Origin: Mesostigma viride
Taxonomy: Eukaryota; Streptophyta; Mesostigmatophyceae; Mesostigmatales; Mesostigmataceae
Length of the DNA stretch: 61,884 nt
Direction of reading: 5' to 3'
NCBI GenBank assembly: GCA_009746045.1
Contig: RPFO01000455.1
Location: forward strand, 1-61,884
Part shown: positions 21,200 to 32,600 of the stretch, piece after piece
Layout of the letters: each line of letters begins with the position of its first letter
Numbering within the stretch: the stretch's first letter is position 1
Program-made: the position numbers and the translations under genes
Notes under the pieces: model-generated
Database searches by the model: none
Seen by the model: the letters and a program-made list of their open reading frames with translations, nothing else
What the model was told of the DNA's origin: nothing

Positions 21200-22757
21200 A
21201 AAAAACTAACAAGAATGTAAGATTTATTACGCGCACGAAAATGACACCCATTTCTCCATCCCAACGGCCGTTGGCGAACGAAAAATGATTTATTATGCAT
21301 TTATTGATTACATCCATAATGCCACATGGCAAACCTCACCCTACTTCCAGGTGCAAAGAAAATGAAACCCTAATTTGCAGGTTCCAACGGCCTTTGGCGC
21401 AAGAAAATCACACCCAAAATCAACATGCATCAAAGACACATCCTGCCTTATTGCCACCCAATTAAACGAATGAAATGCACATGGTAATGTTTTTCAAGTC
21501 TAACGGCCGTTGGCTCACAACCCCCCTATGGGAAGGGTGGATGCCTTACGAACCAGTCAAGCCCATCTTTATGCTCAGGTAGATTTTTCAGAGGCCTTTC
21601 TTGGAAGAAAAATGGTAAATAGCCACCACTAAGCTGCATAAAAGACACATCCTGCCTTACTGCCACCAAATGAAAAGAATGAAATGCACATGATAATGTT
21701 TTTCCAATTCCAACGGCCGTTGGCTCACAACCCCCCTATGGGAAGGGTGGATGCCTTACGAACCAGTCAAGCCCCATCTTTATGCTCAGCTAGATTTTTG
21801 GAGGCCTTTCTTGGAAGAAAAATGGTAATAGCCACCACAAAGCTGAATGAAAGATACATCCTGGCTGATTGCCAACCCACTCAAAGGAATGAAATGCACA
21901 TGATAATGTTTTTCAAGTCCAACGGCCGTTGGCTCACAACCCCCCACTGGGAAGGGTGGATGCCTTACGAACCAGTCAAGCCCATCTTTATGCTCAGCTA
22001 GATTTTTGGAGGCCTTTCTTGGAAGAAAAATGGTAATAGCCACAACAAAGCTGAATGAAAGATACATCCTGGCTGATTGCCAACCCACTCAAAGGAATGA
22101 AATGCACATGATAATGTTTTTCAAGTCCAACGGCCGTTGGCTCACAACCCCCCACTGGGAAGGGTGGATGCCTTACGAACCAGTCAAGCCCATCTTTATG
22201 CTCAGCTAGATTTTTGGAGGCCTTTCTTGGAAGAAAAATGGTAATAGCCACAACAAAGCTGAATGAAAGATACATCCTGGCTGATTGCCAACCCACTCAA
22301 AGGAATGAAATGCACATGATAATGTTTTTCAAGTCCAACGGCCGTTGGCTCACAACCCCCTCTGGGAAGGGTGGATGCCTTACGAACCAGTCAACCACAT
22401 CTTTATGCTCAGCTAGTTTTTTTGGAGGCCTTTCTAGGAACGCACATGGTAATAACCATCACTAAGCTGCATGAAAGACGCATCCTGCCTTATTGCCACC
22501 CAATGAAACGAATGAAATGCACATGATAATGTTTTTCCAATTCCAACGGCCGTTTGCTCACAACCCCCCTCTGGGAAGGGTGGATGCCTTACGAACCAGT
22601 CAAGCCCCATCTTTATGCTCAGCTAGTTTTTTTGGAGGCCTTTCTAGGAGAAAAATGGTAAATAGCCACCACTAAGCTGCATGAAAGACACATCCTGGCT
22701 GCTTGCCACCCTATCAAACGAATAAAAAGCACATGATAATGTTTTTCCAATTCCAAC

Positions 22758-24506
22758 TACACGTACCCAGCCCTGACGGAACCCCTGGCCCACCCCAACG
22801 AGCTCCCGCCGTTCACCGAGCTCGAGCTGAGCACCGCCGCCAAGCAACTCCGCTTCTATGCTGCCGTTGGACCTGACCAGCTCCCAGCCCCGGTGATTAA
22901 GCTGACGGCGCTCACGGGGTTCCTGCTTGACGTTTGCAACCGGATCCTGCTTGCCGACGCGCCGCCGATTCCGGAGTGGCAGCACAGCTACCGTATTATG
23001 CTGTACAAAAACAAAGGTTCCCCTGACGACCCCGCCAACTACAGAGGAGTCTGCATCCAGAGCGCCGCACTTAAGTTGTTCATGCGCATGATCCTCAACC
23101 GCCTTCGTTCTGCTCTCGACTGTCACCTTGGGGAAAGTCAAATGGGCTTCCGTCCTGGGCGCAACACCGTCATGGCCATCTTCGTCGCGCGACGCCTCTT
23201 CGAGGAAATCGCTCTCCTGCAACCTGGTGAGTTTCCCGCCATCCTGATCTTCGTCGACTTCATCAAGGCTTTTGATTCTGTCCTCTGGGACGCTCTATGG
23301 GCTGTACTTGCTCGCGCTCGCGTCCCCACTCCCCTGATTACCGTCATCCGCACGCTGTATGAGGGGTCCACCACTTCGGTGCGCACTCAGCACGGCATAA
23401 CCCCGCCCTGCCCACTGCAGACCGGCGTCTGGCAGGGTTGCGTCCTGTCGCCGTACCTGTTTATTATTGTAGTGGATTATGTTATGCGCCAGGCACGTGC
23501 TCGCTTTGCTAGCATTGCAGGCCGTGCCCCTGGCCTAGCGATCACGAACGAGCTTGGGGAAGGGGGGCCGACTAACAAGCAGAATTTACTAGCTGACCTC
23601 ATTTATGCCGACGACATCACGCTCATCGAGAAGCCGGAGTCTGCCCAACTTTGGCTGGACTGCCTGGCGCTCGAGGCTCGGGCGGTTGGTCTAGAAATCA
23701 GCCCCAAAACGGAGGCCCTGGCCCTCGGCATGGCAGGGCCCCCACCCACACTCCGCCTCTTAGACGATGCCGAGGTCAACTACCCTACTTCAGGCCGCTT
23801 CAAGCTGCTCGGCAGTTGGCTTCCTGACTGCGAGGACGACATGACGACACGGATCGGCATGGCGTGGGCGCACCTCCATGACCACCGCCGCTGGTGGAGC
23901 AACCCCGCCCTACCCCGGATCGTCAAGCGTGACCTCTTCAAGGTCGTCATTCTGACGATCCTGACCTACGGCGCCGAGACGTGGACACTGATGCAGGAGC
24001 TGGAGCAACGACTCGACGGCGCCGTCACCAAGATGCTGCGCAAGGCCCTTAACATCCCCTTTGGTTTGCACATTAGTAATGAGGATTTGTACGCTGATTT
24101 GCCCTATGTTTCCCACATTATTAGGCACAGGCGCCTGGGCCTAGCCGGGCACCTGGCCCGCACAGATCAGGTAGATACATCAGATAGACTAGCTGGCACC
24201 AAGCCCGCCCAGCCTGGGCGATATGTCCTCACCTGGCGTGCCCCCGGCCGCGCGCGGCAGGGCCGCCACCCGTGGACTTTTCGTGATAGACTCGGCATGG
24301 ACATGTGCTACACTAGACGTGACGGGCTCACCCCCGGGCAGCCTCCTGGTTTGTCTGTAATATGGAGGCAGATGGTGCGCAAGGATAGATGGCAAGTAGT
24401 GATGAAGGAGACCACCCCCAAGCCTGTGGGGGCTCCGCGTGTGACCAAGTATGGCATTCATAGCGATTCGGGCCGCGGTGCCCACACCCCTGTAACTAGG
24501 ACCTAG
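22758..24506 (+). CDS. Non-LTR reverse transcriptase, N-terminally truncated
   Basis: The frame is open from the insertion point to a TAG at 24504-24506, about 582 codons, with no start codon of its own at the truncation. The reverse transcriptase blocks are in order: GPDQLPAPVIK, the IMLYKNKG..DDPANYRGV block, QMGFRPGRNT, the VDFIKAFDSV motif with its catalytic Asp, GVWQGCVLSPYLF, then IYADDITL with the YADD active site. After the polymerase comes a thumb-like region with LTYGAETWTL and RHRRLGLAGHLART, typical of non-LTR elements. The upstream endonuclease is missing. The active-site residues are intact, but truncation makes it inactive as an element. Confidence 0.88.
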   Translation, partial: YTYPALTEPLAHPNELPPFTELELSTAAKQLRFYAAVGPDQLPAPVIKLTALTGFLLDVCNRILLADAPPIPEWQHSYRIMLYKNKGSPDDPANYRGVCIQSAALKLFMRMILNRLRSALDCHLGESQMGFRPGRNTVMAIFVARRLFEEIALLQPGEFPAILIFVDFIKAFDSVLWDALWAVLARARVPTPLITVIRTLYEGSTTSVRTQHGITPPCPLQTGVWQGCVLSPYLFIIVVDYVMRQARARFASIAGRAPGLAITNELGEGGPTNKQNLLADLIYADDITLIEKPESAQLWLDCLALEARAVGLEISPKTEALALGMAGPPPTLRLLDDAEVNYPTSGRFKLLGSWLPDCEDDMTTRIGMAWAHLHDHRRWWSNPALPRIVKRDLFKVVILTILTYGAETWTLMQELEQRLDGAVTKMLRKALNIPFGLHISNEDLYADLPYVSHIIRHRRLGLAGHLARTDQVDTSDRLAGTKPAQPGRYVLTWRAPGRARQGRHPWTFRDRLGMDMCYTRRDGLTPGQPPGLSVIWRQMVRKDRWQVVMKETTPKPVGAPRVTKYGIHSDSGRGAHTPVTRT

Positions 24507-24601
24507 ATAGCTTATACCATCCATTCCATCCCATGTTCCCCTCCCACTGAGGACTTATGCTCACGTGACGCAGTCACGTGTCTATTAATTAATTAATTAA
24601 T
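22758..24601 (+). mobile_element. 5'-truncated non-LTR retrotransposon inside the palindrome
   Basis: The element starts abruptly after ...TTCCAAC and ends with a TTAA-type tail (about 24583-24601) followed by CGGCCGTTGG. The two flanks together rebuild CCAACGGCCGTTGG, so the insertion split the palindrome between CCAAC and GGCCG. Any target duplication is at most about three bases (AAC). The 5' end is lost, as is usual for such elements. Confidence 0.8.
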
Positions 24602-24850
24602 TAACGGCCGTTGGCTCACAACCCCCCACTGGGAAGGGTGGATGCCTTACGAACCAGTCAAGCCCATCTTTATGCTCAGCTAGTTTTTTTGGAGGCCTTT
24701 CTAGGAGAAAAATGGTAAATAGCCACCACAAAGCTGCATGAAAGACACATCCTGGCTGCTTGCCACCCTATCAAACGAATAAAAAGCACATGATAATGTT
24801 TTTCCAATTCCAACGGCCGTTGGCTCACAACCCCCTTCGGGTAGAGGCCT

Positions 24851-25746
24851 TACGGACCAGTCAGAAATGGTGTCCACCAAGCTATTCCCCCCACACCCAC
24901 AGTTGTCCTTGTCCACATACCTTTCCAGTACAGTTGTCCTCAGCTTCTCAGCAACGGGCGACTCCTCTCCTTCTTGATGCCTTGACAGATATCACATAAA
25001 CAAAACACGATCACGAGAGCATCAGGATTGTTAGAGGTTTCCTCCATCAACGACCGTAAGATACACACACCTCAAAAACCAACTTTCTTGTCCTCCCAAA
25101 TAACATATGTTTTTAAATGTAAAATAAATCACATTCATATTCTGTCACTTGATTTAACCACACAATTGTTCAGGTCCAACGCCCGTTGGCATTACGCCTC
25201 TTCCCGGTAAAATACTATTTATTGCTCCAACCCCACAAGAAACTCGTTCCGGACCTGTTCGAAGCGAAGAGCACTGCCAGGGATCGGAGTCGAGCCAGAT
25301 TTGTGTGCGGAACATGATGGCTGGCCTACGTGGTGTGGAGCAATAATGTCGACATTTTCAGTGACTGTTCAGCCTAAAAAAATAACAAGCAGATGCGACG
25401 GCCCCTCCATTAAACAAATTATCCACCACTGTTGCGCTACACTAGCAATGTTTGTCAAGGTCCAACGGCCGTTGGCATCAAATAAATCACAACCATTGGT
25501 CACTCCATTTAACAAAATACCCACAACTTTTTAACCACACTAGAAATGTTTTTTGAGGTCCAACGGCCGTTGGAATCCAAAAAATGCCGAATTCATGTCA
25601 AATTTATATAAATGTGACAGTTGACAGAATTAGAGATAATTAAATCATCAAATCCAGCTTTAGCCATCAGCCTTACCCATCAGCAAAAATTGGCGAATTT
25701 CATTCAATATTAGAATTCAAAATTTATTAATGAAATTTATGTTTCA
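24851..25746 (-). other. Gene-poor stretch with palindromes and a possible terminal exon
   Basis: Palindrome copies lie near 25177 (mutated), 25462 and 25560. On the minus strand, about 25217-25300 is open and ends ALRFEQVRNEFLVGLEQ followed by TAA. This looks protein-like and may be a last exon or a remnant. Its ends also form an imperfect inverted repeat (TTATTGCTCCA against TGGAGCAATAA). Confidence 0.3.
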
Positions 25747-26652
25747 TCATTCAACCTCTTCAGAATCCTCATCCAAACACAACATCATGTCCCCTTTCCA
25801 CTTGTACATACTACTCTCGGCCAAATACAGCAAGCGTGCCTTCTTCCCCCCAAAAAACTTGAGATAATCCGGTGTGAAGATTGTTCCGCTGAGGACCTGC
25901 ATAGCTAACTCCACCAAAACGCTTGCCATATCCTCCTCCCTACACCTCCTCTCTAATAAGGCCTTCATGTCTGCGTTCTCATCAAATCCCATGATCAGAA
26001 CTGCACATGCCATTCCTCCCCCCTCCAGAGGCAGCCCCTCCAAAAGCTTCACCCATTCTGCCTCCCTACGCGCTCTCCTCCCCGGAGGAAAAAAAATGTC
26101 CTCATCCGGGTCATAAGGAGTATCGCAGAACCAGAAAATGCTCCTTAACCCCCATAGTTCATAATTATCGTACAAGTCATCCATTTCCTTTCCCAATTGG
26201 CGTAAGCGAGCTGTCCACCCCCTCCAATTCCTCTCCAACACACGTCTCCTCTCAGCACGCTCGGACCTGAACAACCCTCCCATCGTCCTTGCTCGTGCAT
26301 GTCCCTCTGGTGCTGGCTGGCGTCCTAACACCTCCTCAACTTCTTCACAATATACCTTAAAATACATTCCCCTTGTGACGAGTGTGTAGGGGGTGATATC
26401 AGCGCTTGCACACTTTACTTGCCCGCCATACAATTCTCGGAAAAGAGACTCAGTTATCAATGTACGAGGACCATCCCCGAATGCGTCCACGAACCCAGAA
26501 ATTAACTTAAAGCTGAATTGGGGTTCATACCTCCCCGACACCGCTTCCCTAGCCCCTCTACAAACTGCTTCAAAGCGGGCTACGTCGGGCGCCTCCATAA
26601 AAGCTGCGACTTCGGTCCAAATTTCCCACGGCAGTGAGATATCCCCTTCCAT
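25747..26652 (-). CDS. F-box-like protein
   Basis: 301 aa from the ATG at 26652. The N-terminus ISLPWEIWTEVAAFMEAPDV continuing into ARFEAVCRGAREA matches the F-box pattern (LP.EIW..V..F....D..R...VC). F-box proteins link a bound substrate to the Skp1-cullin ubiquitin ligase. The rest has an Arg-rich helical region (ERAERRRVLERNWRG), a FWFCDTPYDPDED stretch and an acidic tail (DEDSEEVE). No leucine-rich, kelch or WD repeats were seen, so the substrate is unknown. An acceptor-like TGTGCAG lies 36 bases before the start. Palindrome copies flank it at about 25560 and 26776. A longer in-frame extension exists upstream but reads like intron. Confidence 0.6.
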   Translation of the reverse strand: MEGDISLPWEIWTEVAAFMEAPDVARFEAVCRGAREAVSGRYEPQFSFKLISGFVDAFGDGPRTLITESLFRELYGGQVKCASADITPYTLVTRGMYFKVYCEEVEEVLGRQPAPEGHARARTMGGLFRSERAERRRVLERNWRGWTARLRQLGKEMDDLYDNYELWGLRSIFWFCDTPYDPDEDIFFPPGRRARREAEWVKLLEGLPLEGGGMACAVLIMGFDENADMKALLERRCREEDMASVLVELAMQVLSGTIFTPDYLKFFGGKKARLLYLAESSMYKWKGDMMLCLDEDSEEVE

Positions 26653-26836
26653 TATCGGCCCCGACGTCAAACTTGTCCCCTCTGCACATAACATACATCG
26701 ACGTCCATCCTTAAAAAAAATGAGGTTTTGTCGGAAAGAAAATATGCAAACGTTAGGCGAGGTTTCCAATCCCTAACGGCCGTTGGGTCACTAATTGTTG
26801 TTTAACCCACTACAGTCGCATGAGAGAAAACGAAAG

Positions 26837-26972
26837 TCAATTTTATTCCAATTTCAAAGTGAAAGGAGAATCCACTATTACACCATTTTACAACACAAAT
26901 CAGGTCAATTTTATTCCAATTTCAAAGTAAAAAGAGAATTCACCATTACACCATTTTACAACACAAATCAGG
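26837..26972. repeat. 67-68 bp tandem duplication
   Basis: Two nearly identical copies in tandem, each containing CAATTTTATTCCAATTTCAA and ending near ACAACACAAATCAGG. They lie between the F-box gene and the MYND gene. Confidence 0.85.
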
Positions 26973-27054
26973 ACTACATACACAAATTTCAAACCCAAAA
27001 TGCGTCCAGTTTCCAGCCTCAAAAGCAAATTATTACTCTACATTTCCAGTTTTT

Positions 27055-27831
27055 CTATGAGGAAGAACCGTAGTAGAAGGTGAAGGAGAAGTCGACCTCA
27101 GAGAAGTCGACCTGAGTTCCATCCAGTATGGTCGTCCTGTTTACCCCCCTTATCACCCCTGCCAGCCCCTCCCTTGCTTGCCTCAGACGTTCGCATCTAT
27201 CCTTATGCCTACTCCAGTCAGCACGCTGGCACTCCTCACTGCAATATCTGGCATCCCTACATCCTCTACACCACTTCTGAGGGCCTGTGTCGCACCCACA
27301 CCCCTCCTTGGAGCAATTTCGCATACCACGCATGGGATCCCCATCCCTCACGATCGGGTCAGAGAGCAAGAAAAAGTTCATGTTGAGGGGTACTTCTGCC
27401 CCTACACACGCATCAGCCCTCACGCGCAGGGAAGACGTAACATTCGGGTAAAATGCGCGCCCGTAGGTGCACCCAAGCTGAGCCCCTTCCTCTTCCCCCA
27501 ACTCTATCTTTGGCCCCTTTGTAATGAACGACACCAAAAGGCGGAACTCCCTCGTTGGGTCTATTGGCGCTCTTAGATCCATCTGTGGTACGAAAAAACC
27601 CTCTTGAATACAGAAGTTCATATCAGCTAGCTGGGCGTACATAACCCTCTCCATTTGGCTGAACGAATCAAACGCCAATAAAACGGCCAAGTGGCGGCCT
27701 GTCTTCTCCTGCGCGACACGAACTTCCTCGAATATGACACGCGACAGAAAGCGAACTTGTTTGTAAACGTTTTGAAGGACGCTTCCGTAGACTTCATTCA
27801 CGATCTCGGACTCATTCGCGATCTCGGCCAT
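27055..27831 (-). CDS. MYND-finger protein, intact
   Basis: 258 aa from the ATG at 27831 (MAEIANESEIV). The N-terminal half is a globular domain shared only with the broken copy at 19372-20164: GRHLAVLLAFDSFSQ, then a LADMNFCIQEGFF block and a REFRLLVSF block. The C-terminal part has a MYND finger at about residues 180-220: CSKEGCGC, CRGCRDARYCSEECQ, then H and C in RHKDRC. All expected zinc ligands appear present. MYND domains mediate protein contacts, often with chromatin or transcription partners. No SET domain is present. AG lies directly before the ATG. Function beyond the finger is unknown. Confidence 0.75.
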   Translation of the reverse strand: MAEIANESEIVNEVYGSVLQNVYKQVRFLSRVIFEEVRVAQEKTGRHLAVLLAFDSFSQMERVMYAQLADMNFCIQEGFFVPQMDLRAPIDPTREFRLLVSFITKGPKIELGEEEGAQLGCTYGRAFYPNVTSSLRVRADACVGAEVPLNMNFFLLSDPIVRDGDPMRGMRNCSKEGCGCDTGPQKWCRGCRDARYCSEECQRADWSRHKDRCERLRQAREGLAGVIRGVNRTTILDGTQVDFSEVDFSFTFYYGSSS

Positions 27832-28011
27832 CTTTTTCAGGGAAAAAACGAACAAAAAGATTTACATCGCGGCCAAAAAAACGCGTTTTCCCATTAGTGT
27901 GTTTGCCTAATTTATTGTAATCATTCATTTTTAAAACAGTCAGGTCCTTCACAACCTCAGAAAATGATTTCATTAAATTGGCATATACATTTAAAAACAT
28001 CTTAGGTCGCA

Positions 28012-28266
28012 CTACTTTTTGCGTTTCAGTTTACGTTTGTTTCCCGGTTGAATAAAGTTGACACCATCCCCTTCATCGTCGGAAATTAAGGCCGGCATTT
28101 CGTCCACTTCAGCTTGTACATCATCTTTTTTCATCACAACCATGGCTGGAATTGAATCCCAAAATTTCTCAATCGCTCTAACAACTTCGGCTGGCAGTTT
28201 TTTGGCCCCCCGTTCAACTGCCTCTCTCTCCTGGTTCGACACCGAAACGTCCTTGTCTTTCTCCAT
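28012..28266 (-). CDS. Small protein with a basic tail
   Basis: 84 aa from the ATG at 28266 (MEKDKDVSVSNQERE). It has a helical N-terminal half, an acidic stretch (ISDDEGDG) and a C-terminal basic cluster NKRKLKRKK that looks like a nuclear localisation signal. An acceptor-like GTGCAG and a pyrimidine tract lie just before the start. It could be the last exon of a larger gene. No family was recognised. Confidence 0.5.
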   Translation of the reverse strand: MEKDKDVSVSNQEREAVERGAKKLPAEVVRAIEKFWDSIPAMVVMKKDDVQAEVDEMPALISDDEGDGVNFIQPGNKRKLKRKK

Positions 28267-28305
28267 TGAAAAAAACTGCACGTGAAGCACAACTGGCACA
28301 ACCAA

Positions 28306-28847
28306 TGTAAGTAAACCTAGTAACTTCAGGGGCGGATTAATTCATCAGCCGGAGTACAATTTTATTTTACAACGCCAACGGCCGTTGGCATTACAGCAAT
28401 GAAGTTAAGATAAAAACGTCGTAATGCAACGGCTGATAAAACTGGCGTATAATCAATAACGCAAAAAAAATTGGCAAGAACTTTTTTTTGGAGGTCCAAC
28501 GGCCGTTGGCATCACGTAAATCACAACAGCAATGATGGAAACTGATTTTGCAAGTCCAACGGCCGTTGGCATCAAGAAAATCAGAAGAGGGAGCGACTGC
28601 CCAAAAAACGCATAATAATAAAACAAGTACCTTGCAGGTGGTTGACAGACGCGAATCTTGTGTGGCGACGTGGAATCTGCAAGGAATGCGCAAAAACGTT
28701 GCAATCAGAATTACAAGGATTACATATTTTCCACATTTAGTTTTTCAGGTCCAACGGCCGTTGGCATGAGATTAATAAGAATACCACTACATGCGTGTGA
28801 GAAAATTGTGCCGGGTGACAGAATTAAATCCAAGTTGCCCAGCAGGT
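28306..28847. other. No gene; four palindrome copies
   Basis: Palindrome copies lie near 28377, 28497, 28557 and 28752, mostly within GGTCCAACGGCCGTTGGCAT or a close variant of it. The spacing is irregular, unlike the arrays. Confidence 0.8.
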
Positions 28848-29664
28848 GGGAGGGAGGGAGGGAGGGAGGGAGGGAGGGAAGGAGGGAAGGAGGGAGGTAG
28901 GGAAGGAGGGAAGGAGGGAAGTAGGGAGGGAGGGAGGGAGGGAGGGAGGGAGGGAGGGAGGGAGGAGGGAAGGAGGGAAGGAGGGAAGGAGGGAAGAAGG
29001 GAAGGAGGAAGGAGGGAAGGAGGGAAGGAGGGAAAGGAGTAGGGAAAGGAGGAGGGAAGGAGGGAAGGAGGGAAGGAGGGAAGAAGGGAAGGAGGAAGGA
29101 GGGAAGGAGGGAAGGAGGGAAAGGAGTAGGGAAAGGAGGAGGGAAGGAGGGAAGGAGGGAAGGAGGGAAGGAGGGAAGGAGGGAAGGAGGGAAGGAGGGA
29201 AGGAGGGAAGGAGGGAAGGAGGGAAGGAGGGAAGGAGGGAAGGAGGGAAGGAGGGAAGGAGGGAAGGAGGGAAGGAGGGAAGGAGGGAAGGAGGGAAGGA
29301 GGGAAGGAGGGAAGGAGGGAAGGAGGGAAGGAGGGAAGGAGGGAAGGAGGGAAGGAGGGAAGGAGGAGGGAAGGAGGGAAGGAGGGAAGGAGGGAAGGAG
29401 GGAAGGAGGGGAAGGAGGGAAGGAGGGAAGGAGGGAAGGAGGGAAGGAGGGAAGGAGGGAAGGAGGGAAGGAGGGAAGGAGGGAAGGAGGGAAGGAGGGA
29501 AGGAGGGAAGGAGGGAAGGAGGGAAGGAGGGAAGGAGGGAAGGAGGGAAGGAGGGAAGGAGGGAAGGAGGGAAGGAGGGAAGGAGGGAAGGAGGGAAGGA
29601 GGGAAGGAGGGAAGGAGGGAAGGAGGGAAGGAGGGAAGGAGGGAAGGAGGGAAGGAGGGAAGGA
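28848..29664. repeat. 817-bp purine tract, 8-bp unit GGGAAGGA
   Basis: The plus strand is almost entirely G and A, with only a few T (for example GGAGTAGGG). It is first GGGA-like and then regular GGGAAGGA. Mirror symmetry and strand asymmetry make triplex or G-rich structures likely. Long open frames of Glu/Gly/Arg or Pro/Ser/Phe are a by-product. Confidence 0.95.
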
Positions 29665-32600
29665 TAAATACCTAGGGGGGGTGCTGGCATGCATAAATAC
29701 CTAGGGGGGGTGCTGGCAAGCATAAATACGTCGGGGGGGTGCTGGCATGCATAAATACCTAGGGGGGGGGCTGGCATGCATAAATACCTAGGGGGGGTGC
29801 TGGCATGCATAAATACCTAGGGGGGGTGCTGGCATGCATAAATACCTAGGGGGGGTGCTGGCATGCATAAATACCTAGGGGGGGTGCTGGCATGCATAAA
29901 TACCTAGGGGGGGTGCTGGCATGCATAAATACCTAGGGGGGTGCTGGCATGCATAAATACCTAGGGGGGGTGCTGGCATGCATAAATACCTAGGGGGGGT
30001 GCTGGCATGCATAAATACCTAGGGGGGTGCTGGCATGCATAAATACCTAGGGGGGGTGCTGGCATGCATAAATACCTAGGGGGGTGCTGGCATGCATAAA
30101 TACCTAGGGGGGGTGCTGGCATGCATAAATACCTAGGGGGGGTGCTGGCATGCATAAATACCTAGGGGGGTGCTGGCATGCATAAATACCTAGGGGGGGT
30201 GCTGGCATGCATAAATACCTAGGGGGGGTGCTGGCATGCATAAATACCTAGGGGGGGTGCTGGCATGCATAAATACCTAGGGGGGGTGCTGGCATGCATA
30301 AATACCTAGGGGGGGTGCTGGCATGCATAAATACCTAGGGGGGGTGCTGGCATGCATAAATACCTAGGGGGGGTGCTGGCATGCATAAATACCTAGGGGG
30401 GGTGCTGGCATGCATAAATACCTATGGGGGGGTGCTGGCATGCATAAATACCTAGGGGGGGTGCTGGCATGCATAAATACCTAGGGGGGGTGCTGGCATG
30501 CATAAATACCTAGGGGGGGTGCTGGCATGCATAAATACCTAGGGGGGGTGCTGGCATGCATAAATACCTAGGGGGGGTGCTGGCATGCATAAATACCTAG
30601 GGGGGGTGCTGGCATGCATAAATACCTAGGGGGGGTGCTGGCATGCATAAATACCTAGGGGGGTGCTGGCATGCATAAATACCTAGGGGGGGTGCTGGCA
30701 TGCATAAATACCTAGGGGGGGTGCTGGCATGCATAAATACCTAGGGGGGTGCTGGCATGCATAAATACCTAGGGGGGGTGCTGGCATGCATAAATACCTA
30801 GGGGGGGTGCTGGCATGCATAAATACCTAGGGGGGTGCTGGCATGCATAAATACCTAGGGGGGGTGCTGGCATGCATAAATACCTAGGGGGGGTGCTGGC
30901 ATGCATAAATACCTAGGGGGGGTGCTGGCATGCATAAATACCTAGGGGGGTGCTGGCATGCATAAATACCTAGGGGGGGTGCTGGCATGCATAAATACCT
31001 AGGGGGGTGCTGGCATGCATAAATACCTAGGGGGGGTGCTGGCATGCATAAATACCTAGGGGGGTGCTGGCATGCATAAATACCTAGGGGGGGTGCTGGC
31101 ATGCATAAATACGTGGGGGGGTGCTGGCATGCATAAATACCTAGAGGGGGTGCTGGCATGCATAAATACCGAGGGGGGGTGCTGGCATGCATAAATACCT
31201 AGGGGGGGTGCTGGCATGCATAAATACATGGGGGGGTGCTGGCATGCATAAATACCTAGGGGGGGTGCTGGCATGCATAAATACCTAGGGGGGGTGCTGG
31301 CATGCATAAATACCGAGGGGGGGTGCTGGCATGCATAAATACCTAGGGGGGGGCTGGCATGCATAAATACCTAGGGGGGTGCTGGCAAGCATAAATACGT
31401 CGGGGGGGTGCTGGCATGCATAAATACCTAGGGGGGTGCTGGCATGCATAAATACCTCGGGGGGTGCTGGCATGCATAAATACCTAGGGGGGGTGCTGGC
31501 ATGCATAAATACCTAGGGGGGGTGCTGGCATGCATAAATACCTAGAGGGGGTGCTGGCATGCATAAATACCGAGGGGGGGTGCTGGCATGCATAAATACC
31601 TAGGGGGGGTGCTGGCATGCATAAATACATGTGGGGGGTGCTGGCATGCATAAATACCTAGGGGGGGTGCTGGCATGCATAAATACCGAGGGGGGTGCTG
31701 GCATGCATAAATACCGAGGGGGGATGCTGGCATGCATAAATACCTAGGGGGGGTGCTGGCATGCATAAATACCTAGGGGGGTGCTGGCATGCATAAATAC
31801 CTAGGGGGGGTGCTGGCATGCATAAATACCTAGGGGGGGTGCTGGCATGCATAAATACCTAGGGGGGGTGCTGGCATGCATAAATACCTAGGGGGGGTGC
31901 TGGCATGCATAAATACCTAGGGGGGGTGCTGGCATGCATAAATACCTAGGGGGGGTGCTGGCATGCATAAATACCTAGGGGGGTGCTGGCATGCATAAAT
32001 ACCTAGGGGGGGTGCTGGCATGCATAAATACCTAGGGGGGGGGCTGGCATGCATAAATACCTAGGGGGGGTGCTGGCATGCATAAATACCTAGGGGGGGT
32101 GCTGGCATGCATAAATACCTAGGGGGGGGGCTGGCATGCATAAATACCGAGGGGGGGTGCTGGCATGCATAAATACCGAGGGGGGGTGCTGGCATGCATA
32201 AATACCTAGGGGGGGTGCTGGCATGCATAAATACCTAGGGGGGGTGCTGGCATGCATAAATACCTAGGGGGGTGCTGGCATGCATAAATACCTAGGGGGG
32301 GGCTGGCATGCATAAATACATGTGGGGGGTGCTGGCATGCATAAATACCTAGGGGGGGTGCTGGCATGCATAAATACCGAGGGGGGTGCTGGCATGCATA
32401 AATACCGAGGGGGGATGCTGGCATGAATAAATACCTAGGGGGGGTGCTGGCATGCATAAATACCTAGGGGGGGTGCTGGCATGCATAAATACCTAGGGGT
32501 TCAGCTGCCATTCGTACCTTTTTTTCTGTTTTTATTTTTTAATGGGGGCCGGCCTGGGGCAGCGGCGGCGGGTGGACGAAAACTGATAGCGTTCCCGTTT

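Larger units (their letters stand above)
21430..24850. repeat. 207-210 bp satellite, one palindrome per unit, split by a non-LTR element
   Basis: Palindrome copies at about 21502, 21709, 21919, 22127, 22335 and 22544, then 24604 and 24810, mark units of 207-210 bp. Each unit includes CTCACAACCCCCC, GGGAAGGGTGGATGCCTTAC, AACCAGTCAAGCCC and GGAGGCCTTTCT. The two central units are almost identical. The non-LTR element at 22758-24601 interrupts the seventh copy. Confidence 0.9.

Noticed and set aside
28720-29810. Pro/Ser/Phe-rich or Glu/Gly-rich proteins across the purine tract
   Set aside because: They result only from an 8-bp repeat without stops.
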